The notes under the pieces were generated by a model that was not told where the DNA came from, did no database searches, and saw only the letters and a list, made by a program, of their open reading frames with translations. Below are positions 40,800 to 52,272 of a stretch of DNA of 64,000 bases, one piece after another. Position 1 is the first letter of the stretch; the number at the start of each line of letters is the position of its first letter. The translations under genes and the position numbers were made by a program. This DNA comes from Oreohelix idahoensis (lineage: Eukaryota; Mollusca; Gastropoda; Stylommatophora; Oreohelicidae), in contig JAMPIV010016264.1 of the NCBI GenBank assembly GCA_024509875.1, positions 1 to 64,000 on the forward strand, in the 5' to 3' direction.

Positions 40800-43458
40800 T
40801 AATTGCTTATTTTACTGATGGATATTCTGGATAGCTGTAGACCCATGAAAACAACATGGGATAATGCTGGAACATTAGCGTATGATGTGTACGAGAGATT
40901 CCAGGGTAAAAGAGACATGGTGGCTGTCGAAATTGACCTAGAAGATTCTTATAACAGTGTGGACTTCACAACCCTAATAGACTGTATAATGTCATGTGGT
41001 GTAAACCCTTGGCTAACATGGTGGATAGCAGCTACCTTAAAGGAGAGATCATATGCATTTCACTTGGGAACGTGAACATCAGAACCAATGCGCATTTGCC
41101 TGGGACTACCCCAGGGTTCTCCACTATCACCAGTGCTGTTTAACATCTACACAGCAAAAATAGCAACCTTTCAACCAACAGGACTGGGATGAACATTAAC
41201 TTTTTCTTATGACATACTCATGTACAGAACTGGCTCCGACAGACAGAAAATGGTCCAAGGCATACAAGAGACAATAAAGGCGGTTTCTAAATGGTGTAAG
41301 GAAAGCGGATCAAAGGTCAATCCCAGTAAGGCCTGTATGATATGATGCTCTTTGAACAACTCTATAGTGAAGTATGGGATGGAAATTAAAATAGAAAAAA
41401 GAAAAATATAGTGAATAGTCATAAGAAACATGTTCCGACCAACATTACGATAAATGGGTAAAAGTTAGAAGAAGTGAACACCTTTAAATATCTGGGGTCC
41501 ACTATATGTAGTGATGGAAGATCAAGTAAAGAAATCAAGACAAGACTTGAGATGGCCTCAGCTGCCATGACAAGGCTGAATGTGATCTGGAAAAGTAACA
41601 TCAGTTTTCCTGTGAAGATCAAATTATACAAATCACTTGCATTATCTATTCTCTTGTATGGGTGTGAGGGCTGGACACCCACTGCAGATATGGAGCGAAG
41701 GATTCAGGCTTTCGAGTATAAATGTTATAGAATAATTTTGCGCATTTGCTATAAAGAGCACAAAACAAATGTCTGTGTTAGAGAGAAAATAAACACGTAT
41801 GCAGGCCATCAAGAACCACTTTTGTCAGTAGTGAAACGTCGAAAGCTTGCCTGGTTTGGGCATGTAACTCGTCATGGCTCCCTTTCAAAAACGATCCTCC
41901 AGGGAACAGTCGAAGGTAAACAGAGAAGAGGAAGGCAGAGAAAATCCTGGGCTGATAACATCAAAGAATGGACAGGGCACGGTTTTTCCACACTTTTACA
42001 CATTGCTGAGGATAGAGAGCAGTGGAGGACCCTGTCTGCTGATGCTTCCACCATGGCACCCCTACAACCAATGGCGGGTTACGGGTTGAGATGATGAGAT
42101 AGTGAAAGCAGACCTTCCAGACATCACTTTTAATGGGCAGACCATTTAAAGGCAAGACAAGCTAAGTATCTGGGGGTAACGTTTGATAGCGGGCTGTTGT
42201 TCAAGCATCATGTTGAAGTGATCATACAGAAATGCAAGCGAGGACTGGCAGCCTTAAAATCAATGGCTGCTGCATGCTTGGAACAGAGACTACTGTTTTT
42301 CCAGTATCATCAGCTAATGATTTTGGTAATCGAGCATGGCCTGGGAATACTCACGCTGTCAGTGTCACAATGTGAATGACTGGAACGCATTCAAAATGAA
42401 GGGCTGTGGCTAATTTTGGGCTGTACGCGAGATACCCCTATTGTGACAATGGGACACATGCTCGAACTAATGTCAATTAAATCCAGATATTTGATGGCCC
42501 AGGCAAAAGCCTATATGAAGGTAACCACTGACAAATGACACCCCACCGCCTACATGAAAACGTAGCAGACATCAAAGGAGCAAAAATAAAGAGGGGGATA
42601 TCATGGCAGAGGCTATGACCAGGTGACTAGGGTTGAAAATATATCCAAAGGGGAAGAGTGGAGTAAGTCAGGGGAGAACTGGATAAATTGCCAGCAGGTC
42701 ATCATTAGCCTTGGCAGAGAGTGCAGAACTTGGGGCAATGGAAAAGCAGAGCTGGAGATTAATCAACCGATAAGTAATCATGCTGGGGATGATGACACCA
42801 TTGTGTACACTGATGGGTCTGTACTTCAAGGTGAGAAATCAGGATGGGATTTCTCTGCGAGAATAAAGGACAGGATCATTGCTAAACAGAGTGAAGCCTA
42901 CATGACAACAACCTCCAGCATGAGAATGCAGGTAGAAGCAGTTACTGCAGCATTGAGATGGCTGTCTGAAACTCCATCAGCCAGGGCAGTTATATTGTCA
43001 GACTCTCAGGCCATGCTTCTGAAAATTCAGAACGGATGGCTGTGGCAGGAATGGAAAACATCAATAGAATCCTCAAGTCTCCAAGAACTGGTGTGGATCT
43101 ACTGTTGTGGTCATGCAGAGATACATGGCAATGAGAGAGCTGACAGACTGGCCTCAAGAGCACTCATAGTGGGAACACTGGATATGGATAAGGGAGAGAT
43201 ACTAAGGGCGATTGATGATCGTCTGTTAGAAAATGACACTGTAATGGATGAATCAACATGGTGGAGACTGTTGGAGTTTAGCATCAAACGTGGTACTAGC
43301 ACAGATGGACATGAGAGAGGATGCATCCATCGTATGTACAACCAGCATGCTACAGGTACAACTAGCATTCATACTCTTCGACATTTGCTGAATGAGACTT
43401 ATGGGTTTGTCCTGAGTGCAGTGAGGTCGATTCTGATTAACAATAACAATAACATGAC
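40800..43458 (+). pseudogene. LINE-E reverse transcriptase and RNase H
   Basis: Plus strand. RT: 'VAVEIDLEDSYNSVDFTTL', 'LGLPQGSPLSPVLFNIYTAKI', and 'SYDILMYRTGSD' in place of the usual ADD active site. The RT is interrupted at 41372-42098 by LINE-F and then continues with many stops to about 42430. A 286-codon frame (42623-43483) has RNase H: 'IVYTDGSVLQG', 'MRMQVEAVTAALRW', 'ILSDSQAMLLKIQNGW', 'GNERADRLASRAL', then a His/Cys-poor tail with 'HERGCIHRMYNQHAT'. It ends in an AACAAT-type tail (43440-43458). The changed active site and the stops show it is dead. Confidence 0.87.
41372..42098 (+). mobile_element. LINE-F 3' end inside LINE-E
   Basis: A 727-bp insertion between perfect copies of 'atagtgaa' (41364-41371, 42099-42106). 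A 206-codon frame (41474-42094) encodes the C-terminal part of an RTE-like ORF2: 'FKYLGSTICSDGRSSKEIKTR', 'LYGCEGWTPTADMERRIQAF', 'LAWFGHVTRHGSLSKTILQG' and 'RRGRQRKSWADNIKEW'. It is intact over this span up to its stop, and ends with a short 'gatgatgag' tail. Confidence 0.9.
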
Positions 43459-43462
43459 TAAG

Positions 43463-43622
43463 CCTTCTTCTTCTTCTTCTTGATCCTTAGCCAGCAACCG
43501 TCAAAGCAGCCAGTGGCCATTACGCCTAGTAGCATCTTTAGGGCAGCAACAAACTACTTCCACTTTATTTGGTTGGCAGTGATCCTTCGTACAGTGCCAC
43601 AGCTCTGGTCCACTCTGTGCCA
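43463..43622 (-). mobile_element. LINE-B 3' end, minus strand
   Basis: The CTT run at 43464-43482 and the following 'gatccttagcc...gcagccagtggcc' block are the reverse of the LINE-B 3' end at 38480-38641. An open frame runs from here into the zinc-finger exon, but these residues are antisense LINE and not part of the protein. Confidence 0.85.
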
Positions 43623-43729
43623 TAAGTCTTGCAAAAATGTTATGGAGGTACACACTTTAGGACATCTAATAATTTATTGCTTATCATGCACTGGTTTTTT
43701 ATTTCCATCAAAATCCCATATAATTTCAG

Positions 43730-44877
43730 ATGTGCCTTACCAAACCCAGACCATCAACACCAATAAAAGATTGTACAAGAATGATTATACCAATGTTGCA
43801 TTGTTGACAGATGAGAATTATGATGAGTCTGAAACAACAGGAAGTGATGTAGCTGCACATTCCATTATTTATCAAGACAGATCAGCAGACATTGGTGATA
43901 CTCAGAATGATTTCAAGGTCACAGTTCAAAATGAAAGTGGGTCAGGTGGCATCAGAAAGAAAAGTGATGAGCTTGATGGGGTTGATATGAGTTGTGAATT
44001 AGTAAACAACAGGCAGAGTAAGGAAATACAGAACCTTTATGAACATGATGTTTGTGGTGTAATGCTATCTCATTGTTCTACTCTGAAAAAACTAAATAGA
44101 ACAAATTCTGGAGAGAAGCCTTACAAGTGTGATGTTTGTAGTGTAGAGTTTGAACGATGTAGTGATCTTAATAGACACAAACAAATACATACTGGAGAAA
44201 AACCGTACAAGTGTGATGTTTGTGGAGTAGGGTTTACACGTGCTAATAGCATGAAAGCACACAAAAGAACACATACAGGAGAGAAGCCTTACAAGTGTGG
44301 TGTTTGTGGAGTAGGTTTTACGCATTCTGTTAGTCTGAAGGCACACACAATAACACATACTGGAGAGAAGCCTTACAGGTGTGATACTTGTGGTGTAGGG
44401 TTTACACGGTGTAGTAATCTGAATAAACACAAAATAACACATACTGGAGAGAAACCTTACAAGTGTGAGGTTTGTGGAGTAGGTTTTACACAGTCTTTTA
44501 ATATGAAAGCACACAAAAGAATACATACTGGAGAGAAGCCATACAAGTGTGATGTTTGTGATGTAATGTTTACATACTTGGTTAGTCTGAAAGCACACAA
44601 AATAACACATACTGGAGAGAAGCCTTACAAGTGTGATGTTTGTGGAGTAGGGTTTACGCGATATTGTCTTCTTAAGAGACATACAAGAATACATACTGGA
44701 GAGAAGCCTTACAAGTGTGATCTTTGTGGTGTAGGGTTTACACGATGTAGTGATCTTAATAGACACAAAATAATACATACTGGAGAGAAGCCTTACAAGT
44801 GTGATGTTTGTGGATTAGGGTTTACACGCTCTGTTGGTCTAAAAAAACACAAAATAACACATACGAAAGTGGTGTAG
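43730..44877 (+). CDS. C2H2 zinc-finger protein, last exon with nine fingers
   Basis: The exon starts after an acceptor (ccatataatttcag) in the phase left open by the exon at 27776-27896. The first ~125 residues are acidic and have no domain. A degenerate finger follows (about 44030-44095; its first Cys is lost), then nine intact C-X2-C-X12-H-X3-H fingers from 44125 to 44865, joined by TGEKPY linkers. Most share 'CDVCGVGFTR'. The variable helix positions differ between fingers (for example RCSDLNRH, RANSMKAH, HSVSLKAH, RYCLLKRH). It is most likely a nuclear DNA-binding protein; its target is unknown. It has no KRAB, BTB or SCAN domain in view. The stop follows 'HTKVV' and was created by a deletion in the next finger. 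Confidence 0.87.
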
Positions 44878-45340
44878 GGTTTATACAACATAGTCATTTG
44901 AACACAAGATAAAACATTACATGAGTGAAGCCTTACAAGTGTTAAATTTGTGGTGTAGGATTTTACCAGTGTGATGATCTGAATACACACCATAGAATAC
45001 ATGTATGAGAGAAGCCTTACAAGTGTGTTGTGTGCATGGTGTTCTAATCTGAAAAAATTCCATAACATTCATACACAAGAGAAGCCTTTCAAGTATGATG
45101 TTTGTTGTGTAGGGCTTACACAAAAGTGATGTTTGCGATGTTAGGTTTATCAGCTGTAGTAGCCTGAGAACCCACATACCAAGTCTGAGAACACACACAT
45201 ACCAAGTCTGAGAACACACACAAGAATATACTTTAAGGTATAGCTTTACATATATGATGTATGTGATGTTTAGGCTACAAAGTCTCATCATCTTGAAATG
45301 TAGAAAAATACACACTGGAGAGTATTCTTACATGGTTCAT
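44878..45340 (+). pseudogene. decayed zinc fingers after the stop
   Basis: Recognisable finger pieces continue beyond the stop codon: 'tgaagccttacaagtgt' at about 44924, 'gagaagccttacaagtgt' at 45010, 'gagaagcctttcaagtat' at 45080 and others. The spacing is near 84 bp but frameshifts and lost Cys codons abound. Five or more former fingers now lie in the 3' UTR. The array was therefore longer. No AATAAA signal was seen in the stretch. Confidence 0.75.
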
Positions 45341-45715
45341 GTGTTTTGTGATTTATTATTGTTAATGTTAGTAAGAATTGATGTCATTGCACTGTGATCA
45401 AACCCATAGATGTTCTCCCTCAGTAAATGTCAGTGTGTATGTATTAGCATCCTCTCAAACTTCTATCACTCCTAGTCTTATGTTTGATGCCTAATTCCAG
45501 CAACCTTAGATTTGATGATTCATAGATTGAAGTGTCACCCACTAACATGTGATTATTAATTATCCTCAGTATCTCTTCCTTATCCATGTTCATTTTAAAG
45601 CTAATCTGTTAGTGTTTTTCATTGCCACACACCCATGCATGACCAGACCAGATCCATACTAGTTTCTGAAGATTTTAGGCTTCTATGGAGGTTTTCCATT
45701 TATGCTGTAGCCTTT

Positions 45716-47053
45716 TATTCTTCTGTGTACACTCTCAGGCATCCACTTGAATGTTCTCAAAGAAAGCAGTAGTCAGTTTGAGGCTATTTGAATCCTTCTT
45801 CTTCTTCTTCGTACACTCTCAGACGTCCACTTGAATGTTCTCAAAGAAAGCAGTAGTCAGTTTGAGGCTATTTGAATCCCCGTAAAGCTTTTCCACGAAA
45901 GGAGCTGGCGTCGGCCATATGCACTTTCTCTGTACCACATATAAGGGGCAACTTTGAAGCAGATGTTCAGCAGTCATTTTATCAGTGCCACAGTTACACT
46001 GATCGGTAGTTCCTATCTTTAGCTTGTTGAATAGATGGTATCTCAATCTGTTGTGGCCAGTGCGGAGTCTGAAGATTACCACTTGTTCTCTTCTGTGGAG
46101 CTGGTAGTAAGCATCATTCTGTGTGTGCCCTGGATGTTCTACATTCCATTTATTTCTGTAACGGATTCTGATAAAACTCTTTGCCTCCTCAAAAGTTATG
46201 CTTGCATCAGGCTGGGGTAGATGTGAACCTTCTTTTGCCATTCTGTCAGCCTCTTCATTGCTGGCGATGTTACAATGAGATGGGATCCACTGGATCACAA
46301 CACTTTTGAATCGTTGACAAAGTTTGTGGAGCACTACTCTGAGATCATCCAGGTCTGTATTATTTTGTCTTTTCAACGTTGCAATTACTGACTGTGCATC
46401 AGTAAAAAAAGCAACTTGTCTCTCTGCCATTTCTTCTGTCAATATAACCTCTGCTGCAGTTTTCAAGGCATCTGCCTCTGCTCTGAAGTTGCTGGAGAAT
46501 CGTCCTGTCGCCACTGACAGCCTTTTTTCTGCACCAGTGCTTAAGGTCAGAAAGACACCCCCACCTCCATTTTCTGTTGCATTTGTTGCTGATCCATCTG
46601 TGTATGCATGGGTCCAGGTGTTGCGTGGATAATGTTTCTCTATGTATTTTGTCGCTATGGATTTTCTATCTGTTGCAGTTTGGCTCTTTTTACTTTCAAG
46701 TCCAGGAATGTTTTCTATCATTTTAGGGAAACGATTTTGTTTCCAAACTGGAAGCTTGTGTGCAGTGTAGATGGGTTTAACAGTGGATATTTCATCTATG
46801 GATACTGCTCTCATTTGTGGTTTGGTTGATTCTACAAAATTCATTCATTTGAGTCTTTGCCTTCTAAGAGCATTTATTCTATGGCACATTGGGTGGTCTG
46901 TTAGTCTTTTGAATTTTTCGGCCTGCAGTCTCTTCTATCTGTCATTGGCTGGAGGCATGTAATCTTTTCGAGTTCTTTTATAGGTGTTGACTTCATGCCT
47001 CCCGTTATAATTCTCATTGCTTGATTTGAATCCCCATAAAGCTTTTCCACGAA
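45716..47053 (-). mobile_element. Nimbus-like LINE, short outer copy I
   Basis: About 100 bp of the 3' end of the same family as copy II are seen as 45724-45795 and 47034-47053; the shared block 'ctttgagaacattcaagtgg' (minus strand) occurs in both copies. Copy II inserted within it at 45795. The outer borders with LINE-E are near 45716 and 47053; a clean duplication was not found there. Confidence 0.65.
45796..47023 (-). mobile_element. Nimbus-like LINE copy II: RNase H and CCHC
   Basis: A 1228-bp minus-strand insertion between perfect copies of 'atttgaatcc' (45786-45795, 47024-47033). A 341-codon frame (46844-45819) encodes RNase H: 'THAYTDGSATNATENGGGG', 'FRAEADALKTAAEV', 'FFTDAQSVIATL' and 'HCNIASNEEADRMAKEG'. 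It ends with 'CNCGTDKMTAEHLLQSC' and 'PLYVVQRK'. The RT is missing apart from its last part, by 5' truncation. The tail is (GAA)n at 45797-45810. The frame is intact to its stop. It is related to, but distinct from, LINE-D. Confidence 0.9.
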
Positions 47054-47209
47054 TTATATTTTGGAAATTCCAAAGCATGGACTGAGAGTCTCACACAATA
47101 ACTGCCTTTGTTAATGAAGTTGGAGACAGCCACTTTAAGGTTTCAGTAGCCGCCTCTACCTCAATTCTGATGCTGAAGTTTGTTATCATGTAAGCTCCAC
47201 TATGTTCAG

Positions 47210-48105
47210 TAGGACATATAGTAGCAAGAAAAATAATGAATCACCTTGAAAATGCGCAGATCCTACCTGATACTCTCGGCAGCTATAGGCCCATGAAAGT
47301 AACATGGGGTAACACCAGAAGTTTTGCTTATGATGTATATGAGGGGTTCCAGGATAAGCAAGAAACGGTTGCGGTAGCAATTGACCTAGAAGATGCTTAA
47401 AACAGTGTGAACTTTGCAACATTAATAAACTGTGTAATGGCTTGCAGTTTTAACCCTTGGCTTACAAGATGGATAGCAGCTGCCTTAACTGAGAGGTCAG
47501 TGGCATTTTGCTTGGGAACATGGACATCAGACCCAATGCTCATTTGCCCGGGACTACCCCAGGGTTCTCCACTATCATCGGTGCTGTTTAATATCTCTAC
47601 AGCAAAAGTAGCCACCATTCAACCAACTGGATTGGGACAAACACTGGCATTTGCTGATGATATACTCATTTACAGAACTGGCTCTGACTGACAAGAAATG
47701 GTTAATAGCATACATGGGACACTACAGGAGGTGTCTAAATGGTGCGAGGAAACTGGTTCCAAAGTCAATCCCAACAAGGCCTGTGTGATGTGGTGCTCCT
47801 TGAACAACTCCATTGTGAAAGCTGACCTCCCAGATATTACCCTCAATGGACAGAGGATTGAAAGGCATGAAAAGCTGAAATACCTCGGAGTTACATTTGA
47901 TCGCGGGCTCTCGTATAAGTACCATGTTGAGCAAATCACACAGAAATGCAGGAGAGGTCTAACAGTCCTGAAAATAATGGCCACGGCGCGTCTGGAGCAG
48001 AGATTACTATTTCTTCTTTATCAACAGCTAGTCATATCAGTCATTGAGTATGGGCTGGGAATACTCACGCTGTCAGTAACACAATGTGAAAAACTAGAAA
48101 GCATT
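47210..48105 (+). pseudogene. LINE-E reverse transcriptase, inverted segment
   Basis: Plus strand. It reads 'YDVYEGFQDKQETVAVAIDLEDA', 'LTRWIAAALTERSVAFCLG', 'PGLPQGSPLSSVLFNI', 'LAFADDILIYRTGSD' with an intact ADD, and 'EKLKYLGVTFDRGLSYKYH'. Stops at 47398 and 47690 break it. It is cut at about 48105 by LINE-A. It stands head-to-head with the RNase H part of the same family on its left. Confidence 0.85.
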
Positions 48106-51100
48106 CTCTTCTCCATGTGTTTCTTGGTCTACCTCAGCCTATCTTTCCCTAGGGATTCCAAAACAAGGACTGCCTTGTAATGCTATCAACAGGTTTCCTT
48201 AGTCTGTGTCCTATCCATTGCCAGCATCTTCTTCTCAACTCTTGTTCCACTGGCACTTGTCTAGTTCTTGTCATCAGTTCCACATTTGTGACTTTATCAT
48301 ACCATTTCAATCCTTCTATTCTTCGCAAGCACCCGTTTACAAAAGTCTGAAGCCTTTTGGTTGTTGTTTTTGTTGTTCTCCATGTTTCAGAGCCATACAA
48401 TAAGACTGACTTGACATTTGAATTGAAGATTCTTATTTTCAATTTCTCTTGAACTTCATATGTTTCCCAATGCAATGAAAGCTCCTCTTGCTTTTTGTAT
48501 TCTTATTTTGATATCACTGTCTGTCCCTCCAACTTTGTCTATATTACTGCCATGATGTGTGTGCGATTCTACATTTTTTGGTCGTGTTTCTTCAAATTCA
48601 ACCTTGTTATCATTTCTTGCATTTATTCTCATTATCTTTGTCTTTTCATTGTGTATTTTCAGGCCCACTTGTTGTGACCTCTCATGAAGTATTTTTATTT
48701 TGTTTTGCATCTGATTATGGTTATGGTTATGCCAATCATCTGCAAATCGTGATCATCAAGCTGTTTAGTCACATTCCACTGAATTCCATTTCTGTTGAGT
48801 GATATTGATGTTTTCATAACCCAATCTATTGCTAGTAAGAAAATAAATAGAGACTAGAGGCATCACTGTCGCACTCCCATTCTAATCCCAAAAGGTTTTG
48901 TAAGTTGTCCTTCATGAAGAAAGTCATGCCTTCATATGTTTTCTTTATTAAGTTTGTCATCTTCATGGGAACTCCATAGTGCCTCATCAATTTCCAAAGC
49001 GATTCTCTATCTTCACTGTCAAATGCCTTTTCATAGTCCACGAATCCGATGTATAGCGGTGAATTCCATTCCAGGCTTTGTTCCACTATTATTCTCAGTG
49101 TGGCTATCTGGTCTTTACTGGATCTGTGTTGTCAAAAACCTGCTTGTTCATCTCTCAGTTGCCCGTTTGTGGACTCTTTTAATTTCTCAAGGATGATTCT
49201 GTTTAATACTTTTCCTGGCACTGATAGTAATATTATTCCTTTATAATTTGTGCACTCTTGTAAATTTCCCTTTACGCAACTTGACCAGATAACCTTCCTT
49301 CCATTCTGCTGGTATTCCTTCTCTCTCCCAGACTTTGCCAAGTAGTTTGTATAATATCTCTGTAGAAGTATCAATATCTGTTTTGATGGCCTCTGCTGGA
49401 ATGCCATCTGGACCAGCTGCTTTTCCATCTTTCAGAAGCTTTATGGCTTTCTTTATTTCTTCTCTACTTGGTCGTTCACAGCTGATTTGTAGCTCCTCTT
49501 CTGCTGGCTGGATATCGGGGGGATTAGTTGGAGATGGTCTATTGAGAAGTTCCTCAAAATTGTCTGTCTATCACTTCAGTTGTTTTGTATATTACTAAGC
49601 AATTTTTCATTCTTATCTTTTATGAGGCCATTTGCTTGCTTATATTTCCCTGTTAGCTTCTTTGTGTTGTTGTACAGGTCCCTCATATTTCCTTTGGCTG
49701 CAGCTTCCTCTGCTTCCCTTGCCAACTCTTCAATATACTTCCTCTTGTCTCTTTTGATGTTTCTTCTTTGTTTGCTTCTATGTGCACTTCATGGGCCTTG
49801 GCTTTGGAGCTTCTGGTTTTGCTTGTGTTTAAATCTGCTTTCTTGTTTTTACTGTCTTCTATCTTGGTAATGGTTTCTGTTGTTATTCATGCTTTGTGTT
49901 GATGTTCTCTTTTTCTCTGTACTTCTCCACATGTCTCGTTCCAAATATTTCTTAGCTTGTTGCCAGTCGTCTTTTGTATCTGTTTCATCTTCCAGCTGTT
50001 GGATTACTTGGTGTTTGTTCGATACTGTGAATGAAAATTGTTCTCTTATTTCCTGATTTCTTAGATATCCCACAATGTCTATAGCTATGTGCAGTTGCAA
50101 ATTTCTTGATTTTAATTTTGTTTTGCCTAACAGAAGATGGTGGTCTGATACCACATCTGCTCCTCTATATACTTTTGCATCATGCAATTATGATTTAAAC
50201 TTCTTATTTATGAATATGTGATCAATCTGATTCTTAGTTCTGTTGTCTGGTGATATCCATGTTGCTTTATGTATTCTTTTATGTGGAAAAATGCTTCCTC
50301 CTATAGCTAGTTGATTTGAAGCACAGAAGTAAGTTAATAGTTCCCCATTCTCATTCATTTTACCTAATCCTTGCTTTCCCATGATTTTTTCAAAGCCGGT
50401 GTTGTCTGTTCCTATTTTTGTATTTAGGTTCCCCCATCAAAATTGTGATGTCCTTTATTTTCTGTTTATTCAAGACATTTTGTAGTCTGCAATAAAAGTC
50501 TTCTTTCACAGACTCTTCTTTATTTTTTGTTGGTGCATAACACTGGATGATGTTAATAATTATTTTCTTTATTTGCTGTTTTAAACATTGCTGTTATAAT
50601 TTGAGGTCCCATTGCTTCCCATTCTATAAGTGCCCTCTGTGCTTCACTAGACAGCATTAGAGCGAGCACTTCACTGTGGTGGGCACTTTCCTCCTCATGT
50701 CCTTAGGACTACACCATTTCTCCTGTGATCAATATCTTCCTCTCTATGCCCTTCCACTGTGTCTCGCAGAGACCCAGGATATCAATCCTGTAATTTCTCA
50801 TTTCTGCTGCTACATGTGCAGTCTTCCCTTGTTCATATAGAGTATGAACATTCCAGGTGCCAATCCTGGAGATTTTCCAAGACGAAAAAAGGTATGTCGG
50901 CAACCCAGACTCCTTTTGGCTTTCTCTGGGTTGCTTCATGCCCCTCCTTTCCAAAGGACCTTCTGAGTTGATTTATATTTTGTATTTGACTTGTCCATGT
51001 TTGTTGAAATTTTTTGGTAAAAAGTTTTTTATGGGATGGGGTAACTAGACCCATGCCCAGCCCTCCTTAGTTGTGTTTTACGACATGCCTGGTAGGGTAC

Positions 51101-51165
51101 AGTGTTACTATTCTTTGCTCCCCTTTCAGGAACTGGTAACACACAGATGAGCCTGCAAAGGTCAC
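48106..51165 (-). pseudogene. LINE-A (RTE-like), nearly complete, minus strand
   Basis: Minus strand, from a 5' UTR at 51165 to a truncated 3' end at 48106. Endonuclease: 'SRIGTWNVHTLYEQGK', 'YRIDILGLCETQWKG', 'SIFPHKRIHKATW' and 'ADVVSDHHLLLGK'. RT: 'CTNYKGIILLSVPGKVLNRI', 'YIGFVDYEKAFDSEDRESLW' and 'IKILHERSQQVGLKIHNEKT'. C-terminal part: 'LLYGSETWRTTKTTTKRLQTF'. Several frameshifts split the ORF, and the region around the RT YxDD site (48720-48850) is damaged. The final ~110 bp with the (TGAA)n tail are missing, replaced by LINE-E RT sequence at the left. Confidence 0.85.
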
Positions 51166-51830
51166 AGCAACAATAGAGTTGAAAGCCAGATCTATGATCC
51201 CCTGGTTTAGTCACTAGTCTTGTTGGGTGACCATCATTTAAGATAGCAAGGTTCATATTTAGGAGGGTTCAGTTCAAAGCCATACCCTGTCTGTTTTTAA
51301 TGATGTTTTCCCACAGCTTACATATAGGATTAACATCATCGGCAATTAAACATCGTTTGTTAGGTTACTCCAACAATTTCTCCAGGAAATCCCATTTACC
51401 ATTTTATTGAAGGTGATCTATGTATACATGCCATTTGTGACCATCTATATTGGAATCGAATCCCTGCAATTCCATGTCATCATTGAAATGGGCACTATTA
51501 TCTAATCATTTATGAGGAAGCTAGTTCCTTACATTTAAATATTGATCTTGTTTGCCAAGTCCATTTGGATTTGTGTAGCATTTACAGCCTGGGCAATTGA
51601 TGCTGACTTGCTCTTTTAAGTTTGTTTCCTGGAGCATGAGGATGTTGAAATGGTACACCCACTTGTTGTATTATAGCCACTCATTGATTGGCTCTTTAAC
51701 AGTTGTTGTTGTTGTTGTTTTGAAACAGTGATGGGTAGAGAGCGGGGACTTAACAGCTGACCATTATTGCCTCTTCTCGTTCCATCTTGGTCTACCCTGT
51801 TCAACCTGAAAATTGGTTATAATTGGGGTA
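51166..51830 (-). pseudogene. LINE-E endonuclease fragment
   Basis: Minus strand, including 'MNLAILNDGHPTRLVTKPGD', close to 'LTILNDGRPTRLATKPGD' in the copy at 18570. The part at 51310-51830 gives broken frames with a 'CLIADDVNP' block, and includes 'QAVNAT' and 'LQETNL'-like pieces of the endonuclease start. It has no intact frame. Confidence 0.6.
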
Positions 51831-51849
51831 TTTAGTGTTATTTTATTTA

Positions 51850-52010
51850 CTAATTTTGTATTAAGTTTAAATAACTATTGTTTTTTGCAGTTGCTGGTTT
51901 TAATTTATATTAGTATTTGTCATTTTATTTTCAGTTTTCTGTATTGTATATAGATAGCTATTGTCCTTTGCACTTGGTTTTAATTTGTATTAGTGTTTTT
52001 TTTTTATTCT
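51850..52010. repeat. two degenerate ~95-bp tandem units
   Basis: The unit 'taactattgttttttgca...ggttttaatttatattagt' is followed by 'tagctattgtcctttgca...ggttttaatttgtattagt'. The copies are T-rich and diverged. They may lie in the 3' UTR of LINE-J (minus strand). Confidence 0.45.
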
Positions 52011-52272
52011 CTTTGCCTTTCCTTGTCCAGTGAGTAGTTAATGGGTTTGCTAATTTTTCTGGTTTTATTTTTTTTAATGATTTGTTAGTTTTTGTTGCAT
52101 AATTTCTATTTGGTTGAATGTCTTTTCTGAAGTACTAACCTTATATGTTTTCCTTTGTTTTATGTATATATCTTTTAAGCATTGATTGTGCATCTCCTGG
52201 GGCATCTATACTTAAAACCTTATCACCTGTCATGCCTATATTGTGACTATATTGTAAGTTTTTAATTCTAGC

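Larger units (their letters stand above)
45352..47215 (-). pseudogene. LINE-E RNase H end, split by LINE insertions
   Basis: Minus strand LINE-E sequence lies at 45352-45715 (3' tail and 'MDKEEILRIINNH'-like part) and again at 47054-47215 (matching the RNase H codons at 16590-16710). Between them lie two nested Nimbus-like insertions. At about 47210 the family continues in plus orientation with its RT, so this is the 3' half of a copy whose 5' half is inverted. Confidence 0.7.

Noticed and set aside
43480..43729. N-terminal 83 codons of the frame leading into the zinc fingers
   Set aside because: They are the antisense of a LINE-B 3' end plus intron. An acceptor site at 43729 and the phase match to exon 27776-27896 show that the protein enters this exon at 43730.
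44092..44778. 228-codon minus-strand frame opposite the zinc fingers
   Set aside because: It is a shadow of the 84-bp finger repeats, has a repetitive sequence and no domain.
44100..44870. Regular direct repeats that might suggest a CRISPR array
   Set aside because: The repeats are coding zinc fingers with 84-bp spacing in a eukaryotic genome.
45724..45880. Simple tandem duplication of about 70 bp
   Set aside because: The two copies are the 3' ends of two nested Nimbus-like LINEs, with a (GAA)n tail and a 10-bp target duplication between them.
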